Shown here: piece after piece, positions 9,763 to 21,700 of the stretch
How positions within the stretch are numbered: the stretch's first letter is position 1
Layout: every line of letters starts with the position of its first letter
NCBI GenBank assembly: GCA_011037195.1
Contig: JAAEAF010014486.1
Span: 95,637 to 159,636, forward strand
From: Triatoma infestans
Taxonomy: Eukaryota > Arthropoda > Insecta > Hemiptera > Reduviidae
Direction: 5' to 3'
Length of the DNA stretch: 64,000 nt
Program-made: the position numbers and the translations under genes
Notes under the pieces: generated by a model
Databases searched by the model: none
The model's input: only the letters and a program-made list of their open reading frames with translations
Told to the model about the DNA's origin: nothing

Positions 9763-12700
9763 GTAAGTATTATATGTATATATAAAATATGGCTAATACC
9801 GATTACTGAAAAATTTGCTGAAGTTTTATAAACAATATGTACTTTGTCAACGTGGAAATTTGAATTGGTAAATAATTATCAGATAGAAGCTCATTTTTCC
9901 TGGTGATCGCTCATCAAAGAAAAAAGCGAAGCGCGCCAAGAAACATCTCTAGGACGTGAAAAGGTTCCGAAGCGCAAAGAAAAAAATTTGTATTATTTAA
10001 ATAGTTCGATGTAATGAGCAGAGCAACGTGTAATTCCATATATCGATACAATGGAGTCAGTAGAATGTGAGGGAGGAAGGGTGGAGTTGGGAGTGTTCTA
10101 TACAACAATGTCCTTCATGTATATCCAGTTAAACTCACATTACCTAGTTTACTTTCAAGTTTTTTTTTAGCCCCTTGGGCTGATTGATTTTTCAGCCACG
10201 ACAATCCAAGTATAATATGAGGGATCTAAAGATAAAGTGCAATGACAGTATATGTCCCTTATACCCCTTGTGCTCTAGAGCCCTCTTATATACTACTACT
10301 ATCTTGGTCACCCCCTCTCAATCTAGCTTCCTTCTACACATACAAAGAACAACTTTTGTTGTGGTTAGATCCGCAAAGCTGGAAAGCATCGTGATATTTT
10401 CCATGATAGCCTGCTTCTTTTCGTGATCATTGACCGGTTTCAAGCGTTCGCCCATCATCAGGATGTTTTGTCAAAACAGTGTGATAACATATACTTGCAT
10501 AGAGCAAATTTAGTTGTATACATAATGAAGGGCGAACGCCCGAAACCGGTCGATGACCACGAAAAGAAGCAGACTATCACAGTGGGGGAGGTGCGGTTAT
10601 GTTTTCTCTAAGTGTAATTTCCATTGGTTATATAATTCTATCATCTAAATAATATTAAATATATCAAATTGTTGAGTTGTTGGCCGTTAGAATTTGATCT
10701 GATGAATGTGATGGTCAGCTGATCGACCAGGCAGTTTCCAGGATAAAAAGAACACAAAATACTTTTGTGTTTTTTTTTATTTTATTAAAAACCCGAGTTC
10801 TGGCAAACATTGTTTGCCATCTTCAGGGCCTCTCTATTAAGAAAAAATTTAAAAATTTAAAAAACTAGTAACAACACTGAAAACAAATAAGAATAAAAAA
10901 TAACAAAGTAAATACATAGATAAATAAAGTCGAAATTACAGCAAACTTACAAACCTTAAAATATGAGAAGTGTGGAAAATTTATTACCACATTTTAAGTT
11001 GTGTCAATAATTGTGAATATACTACCAATGAAAGGATGAGGAGGAAAAACATGGGAGTGGAGGGGGAAGTACGTTATTTTTCACATACATCAGATCAAAT
11101 TCTAACAGCTAACAATCAACATTTGGATATACACAGAATGGCGCAACAGTTCTCAGCATCGGTACCATCGTTGAAGGAACTAAAAGAAAAATATAACAGT
11201 AAGAATTTACTAAACAATATCGCCACCACACTGAAGAATCTAGCTTTACGGGAAACAACCAGAGTGTTTTGCTAAAATGTAGAAAAACCACGTTTTTATA
11301 AAACACATAGACAACTGCCTCAACAACATTCCAGTTCTATCACACGACATATCCCAAAACAAATTAGAACGATCTAAGTTTCTTTTTAAAAAATCTTTGC
11401 TGAATAATGAAATTAGTTCCAAAATTCAAAATTCTCGAGAATTTTAGGTTTAAGTACTACCAGTTCCAACAATTACCTCCGACTCTTCTTGGCTAAAGAA
11501 CATGTCTTCTATCCTGATTTCCAACGAAGACAAAAAATCATAAGTCTGGGCCCTAATTTTAACCTCCTCAATCGTAGACATAACACAGCATTCCCAATCT
11601 GACCTTTCTGAAGACGACAAAGATCGTTTAAGACTTGAAAACATTAACATCATGACTAACTACATACACAGAAACAACAACAATATACAGAGCACTCATT
11701 TTTTGAAAAACTTCTTCCAAGACCTCTCGAACACCAATCACTTTATACAAACTTACCAAGACAGCCTAATTATAATCCAAGCTGACAAAGATAACGTTAC
11801 AGTCATCATGGTCAAAAAGAAGTATTTTTCTCTGACCCTAACACTTACTCTCCTTTAGATATCACTACTAAACAACTAATATATTCAACACACACATAAA
11901 AAAATTAAAAACATTGATCCTCCCACCTACTACAAACTCATCAATCACAATCCTACACCTCCACGAGCAAACGGTCTACCTAAAATCCACAAATCTTTAT
12001 GCCCTCTCTCTGTCCCATCATTTCCTCCATAAAGTATAGGAAGTTTATTTTCCCAGCACTTCAATCTTTCAGTTCCCAAAATTATTAAAAATTCATGCAC
12101 TTCATTAAAAAAATCAAATCCACAAAAATTCGGCCCCAATATACCATGATTTACCAAAATCCCACTAGACAAAGTCATCACATAGCATCAGAGACATTTT
12201 CCGTGGTAGCCTGCTTCATTTTGTGGTCATGAACCACGGAAAATGTCTCTGATGCTTTCTAGCTCTGCGGAACCAACCACCACAACAAATCATCACATTA
12301 GTTTCGAATAACTGGATATCAATCTAGAACCGCATACAGTTGTCTTGCTCCTGCTCGGGCCAACATCATCATGAACGATCTTTTAGACATTGGTTTAGTT
12401 GTTTTTCTCCCTATCCTTGACACGTCAATTTCACATACCTCTAAATATGTTGACGATTTATTCCTCTTGGTAAGCCCAACGACATACCCCTAATCCTACA
12501 TCATTTTAACTCACCACAACAAACTCAAATTTTCAATCGAAAGAGAACATAACAATAGCCTTCCCTTCCTCGATTTGGAGTCCAGACAACACCTTGACCA
12601 ATAACTGGAACACGAAACCGACTTACTCAGGATGCCTCCTTTACTACTTATCCGACTACCCTTTCCATCAAAAAGCAGCCCAGTAAAAAATTTAGTGAAC

Positions 12701-15700
12701 CCTGACATTTCACTTTCCCATCCCATCTCTCACAATGAAAACATTAAAAAAAATTAGAAAAATCCTTTCCTCCAACGGTTACCCCAAACATATCATAAAC
12801 AAATAATCAGAAAAACATTAACAACACCATACGCACTACACACACTAATAATTCCACCAACATTACGAATACACCTATTTACAGAGCTCTTACACACATC
12901 CACCCTCTCTCCCAAAAAATATACAAATTCCTTAAATAATACATCCCCAATTCACCACTGGCTTCACCACCACTAATTAACTTGCTAAAATATACACCAG
13001 ACAATAAGACCCTATCCCTAAACTAAACAAAACCCATACAGTTTACAACATCAAATGCACTACACCGCTTTGCAGTGCTACCTATGTAGAGAGCTCACAG
13101 TATTTACACAAACACATTCGGGTAAAAACCTCCTCAACCTTTCACTGGCAATACATTCACAATTATTGATACAGCCAAAAAAGTTGTAATGAGTTTTTCA
13201 TATTATTTTAAGGTTTGTAAGTTTGATGTAATTTCGACTTCATTTATCTTTGTATTTGCTTTGTTATTTTATATTCGTATTTATTTTCAGTGTAGTTTTT
13301 TTATTTTATAATTTTTTCTTTATAGAGAGCCCCCGAAGATGGCAAACAATGTTTGCCGAAACGCGGGTTTTTATAAAAGAACACTTGGAAATATTTTGTG
13401 TTCTTTTTACCCTGGAAACTACCTGGTCGATCAGCCGATAATCACATACATCAGATCAATATTAAATTTAATTAAATATGTTGCTACTATTCCGAGTTTG
13501 AAGAAAATGGTTGAACAGAAGTACGTTTCTACTGACTGCAAACGGCTTCAACAAATTTCTTTATACTATAGCATATCGTCTACACATGCAAAGAGCTACA
13601 TCGTCTATTTGAAACCTTTATCTGGAAGAATTCATTTAAGTCGGTCTTTGGGAGAGGGGCGGGGTTATGTTTTTCTAAATTACTATTTTAGTTTTGAAGA
13701 AAATCGATTGCCCCGAAGTGCGTTTTTACTGAAATTATTTCAGTTTTTTACGATTTTACCCGTAAAAACACCGACGGATTTCATTCAATTTGGTTCACTA
13801 CCAGTACAGAGACCTATCACTTTTGTCGGGAACCTCTTTCCGAAAAAGTTCATTTAAAGAAGTTTTTTTGGGGGGAGGGTGGGTAGTGGATGGTTTCCAC
13901 AAAAAAGCCATTTTCTAAGTTTAGATTCTTCAATTGATATAAAATTGAAAGCGAGCAAACATTCAGTAAAAATTATAACGTTGATGGAAATTTGTCATTT
14001 AATCTGTGTGAACTGCAGTAAGATGGAGTGATGTGAATGTTTCACACATATAACTAGGCACTACTATCGCATCAGACAAGAAGATTTCGGGTAAATCCAT
14101 CAACCGGAAATACGACTTAACTAAATGGTTTCTTCAGTTTTTATCCAACGATTTATACTATTTACTTCGTATACTATTTACAAATATAAAATCCTGTCAC
14201 TTTTAAATAAAACATTTTTCCAGGAAAATTTTCTGGGGGCGTTATGCTTGCCTCTAAAGTTAAATTTAGTATAATTATTGGTTTTACCACCTACATAATA
14301 TTAATAACCATTAATAGCATTGGTAGCATTCCAATTACTGAAGTGCGATTTTCTCATAATAGGTTTTTGAGTTTTTAGAATTCATGAAAACGGTTACAAC
14401 GATTTATTCAAACTCGGACTCTTGCTGCACAGAAGAAACGTATCACTTTTATTTGAGTGAGCATTCGATATGAACTCACAAATTAATTTCTTAACAATAA
14501 AATAAGTTATTAGTCGTTTCTAACGCCAGTTAAAGATTGAAAATACCAGCAAATGGCAGAATCTGTTGCTCTGATGAAGTCTTCATTGGAGAATACAACG
14601 GAATGGATAAAAGCAAATGGCACGGCACGGCTTCTGACCGGTCTTCTTCTTCACCTTCTTCTCGGCCACCGCCGCCTGCTTAGGCCCAAACAACAGCAAC
14701 AGAGATCATCTTGGTTGTCAGCCCCCTCTCCTCTTGGTTGTCAACACTTGCTTCTCAAAACTCCCCTCTGGTGCTAGCAATCCTCTAGTCCGGGGCTCCT
14801 TGAATCTTGCCGCTAAAGCCTTTCCCAGCTCCAAGGTCCCTGTAGCCTCTTCCAGTTCCTCAAGGTTGAGTATTTAATGAGTCCCAAGATTGAGAGGCGC
14901 TCCGGTGACGTCTTTGCAATGTTGACGGCTGTAGGCTCCCCAGCACCTTGTGTCCTCCAGCGGATTTCTTCCATCAGCTGACCTCGTAATCGGGGTCCCG
15001 GAACACCCGCTTCATTTTCTGTTACCAGTTTCTCCCAGCCGGTGAAAAGCTTTTTGTTAGCCCTTAGCCAGAGGCGGGCTGACCCAATGAAAAGATCGTC
15101 AGATGCCAGAAAAAGATGCTCTTTTCTGACATCCTGAGCAATCCGTTTTTCCTATACCGCCTCGAGGAAGGAATCCAAGGTTACGTCCACCCCATCGCCT
15201 GAGTATGTTAGCTCCCATTTATGGATGGCTGGGCCTCCTGTGCTTAAGAGATACAGTCTGGCCCTGCTTCTCCTTCTGACCCGGTGGCAGTGTCTCTCCT
15301 GTTTATGAAGCCTAATGTAGGTACTAATGGCTTCTTATCCTACAGTTCACTCCGCAGCATCGCTACTCTGTCGCTGAGGCGCGCCAGTTGTGGCTGTTCA
15401 GCGGTAGGTAGTCTCTGCAATCTTCCCAGTAAGTGGACTAATCTTGTGTCCAATCTTCGGAATTCTTCCAGGTAGTCCTTTAGGGTTTCAACTCTTTCCG
15501 CCACAGTGGTGAACTTCCCTTCGCATGTGATTTGTTCCTCTCTTCCCGGAGGGATTCTAATACCTTCAGAATTCGTTCTGTGCGTTCAAAAAGCGCCTTT
15601 GGTAGCCTTTTTTTGAGCTGGCCTACATTGCCGACTGCTGATAGGCCTCTGATTGTAAGTTCATATATGATCTGATCTTCAAGAAGCTTATCTGTCTCTG

Positions 15701-18700
15701 TTTTCTTTATAGATCCACGTTTGGGCGCCAATTGTTACGTCTATAGAAAAGCCCTGTGGCTGCTCCAACAACTCAGCTAAGCCGGTGGGGTTCGGGTAAG
15801 CAACAAAAAAACAAAACAGATGTTTGTTTTCAGAATGTTTATTCTTTAACTCTCGCAATAAAACCTTTCAAACATATATTGGTTAAATCCAAATGGAATT
15901 CAATAAATATACATATGCAACAAAATAGATAATTAAAGAAGAACATTAAAGATTATTATTAGATTAAACAACTAATAGAAACAATCACTCACCCCTGCGG
16001 GTTTAATTATTTTTGGCCAAAAATGTCCAAATAAAATAAACTCAAAACACAACCTCTCGTGTCTCGCCTCTCGTATAAATGATCTTAAAAGGGGCCCATA
16101 TGATTTATTAAAAGAGTTGCAATTAAGAGCCAGGTGATTTAATACAACATACTAAATTAGGCGAGTAGTTTCTCCTCCTGTCCAGAGATTCCCCTCGCTA
16201 CCCTACCTTATAATTCCCTTACTTCACCCAGAGATGCCGCTGACCTACTTTTCTTCTAACAGTTTATGGACAGTCAAAAGCTTGTACAAGTAATAAACAA
16301 ATTTGAAACCAACCAAGGTTAATACAAGAAAATATGAAAAATATAATTCATGTAAAATGACATAAGTGGCACGTTAGAAGAAAGCTTAATGTTGCAGCTT
16401 TTCTTTAACCCACCAAATATCAATTTTGCTGGAAAATGTTTCAGATAACATTGATAGGATTTATTTTGGAAAATAGTACACTAAGATTAAAGAAAGTTGT
16501 TAAACCGCTTTCGTTAAGTCGCAAAGAACCGAGAGAAAAAAACTTCGGTAAAGTCACACTTCCGGTTTATGGTTTAAGACCAAAACTTTCATGTTGAACA
16601 TATGGGATTGCGGACCTAATGGAATATCAAGTTTGAGCTTCTTGCGATTTTTCATTTTATTTTCTCTTACTCTGAAGAGAAAGTATTGCAAAGGTACCAT
16701 ATTTGCGAAATTGAGTTTGCACCGGAAATACATGTTTTGAGGTCGCCTGATTAAGAAAAAAAATCTGGTGTGAATCACTCATATAACTTTTTCTTACTCC
16801 TGTTCTCAAAATTGTAATTGACAAATTTTATAGTTTGTGTACCAAAATTAATGAAATTCGTCGAAAACTGAGAAAAAATTTCAGTAAAAGCGCACTTCCG
16901 GTTTACTAATTTTCTTGAAACTCGGAATTTTGGCCATCTATTTATTTCTAATTCATTTTGTTTGGATGATATAATTGTATAATCAACTATGATAGCACTT
17001 TAGAGGTAAACATAACCCTACCCCTCCCTTAAAAGTGCCCTTAAATGATTTTCCCAAAGAAATGTTTTAAATATAAGTTATAGATCTTTGTATGTTTAGT
17101 TTCAAGAAAATCGTCGGAGCCATTTTGAGAAAATAGCGAAAAATCATTTAGTAAAGTGGTTAAGTGAACGCACTCGGAATTTGAACAACATATTCAATTC
17201 TAATTAACATTATTTAGATGACAAAATTGTCTAATAAACTGAAATAAATAGCACTTTAGATGAAAACCTAACCCCACCCCTCGCCCATAACTGCCCTTAA
17301 ATGAATTTTCCCAGAGGAATGTTTCAAATAAAAGTTGTAGTTCTTTGTATGTTTAGTTTGAAGAAAATCGTCGGAGCCATTTTTGAGAAAAACACAAAAA
17401 ATGGAAAAAACAACTAGTAAAGTGGTACTTCTGGTTGAGGAATTTTCAAATCCTATGGTGATACCTAAACGGAATATCAAGTTTCAACTTTCTACGGTTT
17501 TTCGTTTCTGAGCTATGGTCTTGACACACCATTTGCTGGAAACCACTTTTTTGGACTCAGGGAACCTCAAAACGGATATTTCTGGTGAAAACTCGATTTC
17601 GAAAATTTGACACGATTACAATACTTCGTCTTACTAGGGGTAAGAGAGTACGGACGTCAAAGATGGCTTGTTGGAAATTGAGGAGTCGCTCGAGGTCGTT
17701 CAGGCACTTAGAGGCTTCTGGAGTGTTGCTTTGCAACGTTTGGTCCGTTTGTCGCAAGCCAAGCTATATAAGCCTAAATCGAAAGATATCGTGTCCGTGT
17801 CGACACAGACACCGTTGGCAGACAAAGGGTAATTGCTACACAAAATATGAGGGTACCAAGGAAAGTTGAGGTTGAAGTGCCCCTGGTCGATTTAGGAGAG
17901 AACACGACTGCAAATGAATGGGTCGAAGTACGCCCTAAGAGAGTTCGGGCCCGCGGAAAGGTAGGGTGAGGGAGGAGGAAAATAGGATGGAGGAGGCTGG
18001 TTTGTCTAGGGAAGTGGGAAAGATCCCCGAAAGAGCTAAGCCAAGGACGAAGAGGAACGCGCCCGGACGCGGTGCTAATTAAGCCTGCAGAGGGCAAATC
18101 ATATGCGGAAGTGTTGAAAGAATTAAGGGAACGAATAAAACCGGAGGATGTAGGAGCCGAGGTTAGTCGCATCAGACAGACTAGGACAGGAGATATCCTG
18201 GTAGAACTAAGTGCTGACACTAAAGATAAGGTAGCTTTCGGGGCAGCCCTTAAGGCTGTACTCCAGGAAAAGGCAACGGCTACTTGCCTGGGCATGCCAA
18301 GTAGAAATACGGGACTTGGATGCCCTTGCGGATGAAGAAGAGATTAGGCACGCAGTTGAGCAGCAGGTAGGCGGAAACCCAGGCGATCTTAGAATTCACC
18401 TGACGAAGGCGAGCAGTAGAGGTCTGAAGGCGGCGATTGTCCACTTCAGTGTAAGAATAGCGGACAAACTGGAAAAAGAAGGCATACTTCGGGTAGGCTG
18501 GGTAAGGTGTCGAGTGAGAAGAAGAATCACAGTCTTGAAATGCTTCAAATGCTTGTCATACGGTCATATGTCGGCAGCTTGTACGGGGCCGCACCGCAGC
18601 AATTTATGTTATAAATGTGGTAATGAAGGGCATTTGGCGGCTGTTTGTACGGCAGATAATAGTTGCATGCTGTGTCGTAATAGAGGTTTGGTGGAGGATA

Positions 18701-21700
18701 AAAAGTGCCAGCACATACTAGGTTCAGGTGTCTGTACTGTGTCCCGGCAAGCGTTGGAACAAGCTAAGAAGAAATTCGCAATGGTATGAGAATCCTTCAA
18801 GGGAATCTCCATAGGAGTAGGTTAGCTGATTCTCTTTTGGATCAGCTGGTTGCTGAGAACGAAGCAGACATATTACTTCTTTGTGAGCAGTATAGAGTTA
18901 GGGACACCGGTTTTTGGTATAACGATTTGCCTGGCACAGCCGCAATTTGGATTCCGAATCAGGGGAGTTTCCAATTGAGTCGTTCGGTAGAGATAACGGA
19001 TACGTGTGGGCGCGGAGTCGGAATATCACCTTTATCAGCTGCTATTTCACTCCCAATGAGAGCGTACATGAATTCAGGAGAAAGTTAAACTCCTTGGAGG
19101 ATGATATTCGAGAGATGACTGGCCAAATCATTGTGGTTGGCGACTTTAATGCTAGGGCGGTAGACTGGGGTATGCCTGAGACTGATATAAAGGGTAGAAA
19201 TATTCTCGAAATGATAGCCAGAACGAGACTGGTTGTGCTTAATGAAGGGAACGTGTCTACATTTAGGCGTCCGGGTTATTTAGAAACGATTCCCGATATC
19301 TCCTTAGCTTCGGAGAACCTGGCATCTTTTGTTGAACACTGGAGGGTTATTGAAGAAATTACTGGGAGCGAACATATATATCACGTCCAGAATAACACAA
19401 AGTGTGGATAGGATATGGAAGCCAAAGGATAGCGTAGGCTGGAATCTGGATAAGATACATGAAGAGGTTTTCTGGAAGGCGATCGAGGACGGGATGACGC
19501 AAAGCAACCCGGTTAGTGTGGAGGGTAGAGTTGGAGCTGAGGCAGTGGTTACGTTAGGCATGGAAATTATCTCGGAGGCATGTAACCAATCAATGCCCAG
19601 GAGAGTTTCTTGGAGAGGGAGGCGGCCAGCCTATTGGTGGAACTCGCGAATTGAGGATCTCCGTAGGGATTGTATTAAGAAGAGGAGGAGGGTTCAACGA
19701 GCAAGAAGGGGGCCGATGACCGCATGCCGTGCAGCTGAATATAGAGAGGCGAAACATGAGCTGCGGAGGGCAATTTACCTGAGCAAAAAACGCTGTTGGG
19801 ATTCTCTCATAGCGGAAATAGACCGAGATTCTTGGGGTTTAGGTTACAAAATCGTAACTCAAAAGATTGCCGGCTTTAAGAAGCAAGCGGTCTTGGATGC
19901 GGTGGCAATGGAGGGGATTGTAAAGGGTCTTTTCCCCACACACCCCGGAAGACCAGAGAGATTATTTGAAGTCCCTATGAATATCCCGTTTTTTACGGAA
20001 GAAGTGCAGGGCGCAGCGGTTACTTTGAAAACCAAGAAGGCCCCAGGCCCGGACGGCGTACCCAATGAAGTTGTAGCAATGATAGCCCGAGGAAAACCAG
20101 ACATATTGTTCCAAATGTTTAACGCATGTTTAAAATCCGGCATATTTAGTTATAGGTGGAAGATTGCCCGGCTAGTTCTAATTAGCAAAGACAAGGGAGG
20201 TTCACTCCCCTCGTCATTCCGTCCGCTATGCATGCCGGATACGGTAGGAAAGCTCTTTGAGAAACTTATTAAGCTAAGGCTGTATCCTGGATCTTTCTCT
20301 AGCTTCTGGGGTTCTTTGGTTGAAAAAATACACCACTTAATGATTTTTGGTTCATCCATATATTTTCAAGAATAAGTGAGATACCTTATGCAACTTTGGC
20401 GAAACCATACAAAACTCAGACAAACACCAACGCTGGGCAGTGACGAAATTTTCCCTGTAAAGGTATTGTCTTGAGGACCAGTTACTGACCCTCAAAAGTT
20501 GGTCTATAAAAGATACAAAACCTTTGGTTTTACCCTTCTAACGTACTGAAGAAAAATTGAAATTGTGGGAACCGTTATACGCTTCCTTGCGCAGTCGTAT
20601 ATTCGAAAATAGAAATTTTATAAAGTGATTGCAGAGTGAGTGCAGCATCAGGCGAACGGCCTCTCTAGCGGAGGAAAGAGGTACCACGAGAGCCGTTACA
20701 AGGCTTACAGAAGAAATTTGGGAAGCAGGCGGTCTATCACCCAGGCAGTATGGCTTGGACCAGCTAGGTTCAAAGAGCAGAAAGTCGTAGTCAACGTACG
20801 CGGAAGATAGTATTGTTAGTCACGCCTAGATGTTAAGAACGCGTTTAATTCTCTCAAGTGGTCCGACGCCCTGCAGGCACTGGAGAGGAATTTCCATATT
20901 TCGCCATATTTATTGAGGGTTGTCGACGACTACTTCAGGGATAGGTCGCTAGTCTACCAAACAGAGGCAGGTCCTAAAATTATGACCATCACTGCGGGAG
21001 TTGCGCAGGGGTCGATTCTAGGCCCCGATATCTGGAACGTCACTTACGACGGATTGCTGCGGTTGGAAATGCCTGAAGATACGGCATTAATCGCTTACGC
21101 TGATGATGTTGCAGCGCTGATATCGGTGCGTAATTTAGACAAAGCGCAAACCAAGTTACACCAGGTTATGCGAAGAGTGAATGGTTGGATGGTGGAACAT
21201 GGACTCGAGTTAGCTTTGGCTAAGACAGAGGTCGTGATATTGACAAAAAGGAGGATCAGCCCGTGCATCCCGTTCTATGTTGGTAGGGAAGTGGTGACTT
21301 CGTCTAGAGCGGTTAAGTACTTGGGTGTAACCATGGACGTTAAGCTCAGCTTTGGAAGACATATCCAAGAGGCTGCCGATAAAGCTGCGGGTGCAGTAGC
21401 GCGTCTGTCAAGGTTGATGACCAACGTACGAGGTCCTAGGGCGAATACTCGCAAAATATTGATGAGTGTTTCCCACTCTGTGATGTTGTACGGCGGCAGA
21501 AATTTGGCCAAGAGCTTTGCGAAAGAAAGTGTATAAAAAAAGGCTCGCGCGGGTGCAGAGACTTGGCGCACTCCGGATTGCCTCTGCTCCGGAGCCGGCC
21601 GTCTTGGTAATAGCCGGGGTTATACCTATTGCTCTCCTAGCTCAGGAGCGTGCAAGAATCTATGCTAGACGGGGAGAGAATAATCGCGTGGAAATTACTA

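Larger units (their letters stand above)
10680..13475 (+). mobile_element. Penelope-like element (PLE), decayed, with inverted terminal arms
   Basis: A PLE reverse transcriptase and GIY-YIG remnant on the plus strand is bounded by two copies of one about 280-bp sequence in inverted orientation: 10680-10965 (minus sense) and 13200-13475 (plus sense). Each arm has a hairpin TGGCAAACAATGTTTGCC next to a CGAAGA/CTGAAGA and GAAAC-type core. Such paired ends are known in PLEs. Internal stops and a 106-bp REP-2 insertion show it is dead. Confidence 0.75.
14530..16261 (-). mobile_element. Truncated LTR retrotransposon (LTR, primer site, Gag start, decayed body)
   Basis: On the minus strand: LTR 15733-16261, a two-base spacer, a TGGCGCCC primer-binding site, then a Gag start and about 950 bp of decayed Gag-like sequence. 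The second LTR is absent, so this is a 5' fragment. Confidence 0.65.

Noticed and set aside
9914..10108. Short minus ORF next to the Top2 exon
   Set aside because: No recognisable motif, intronic and low complexity.
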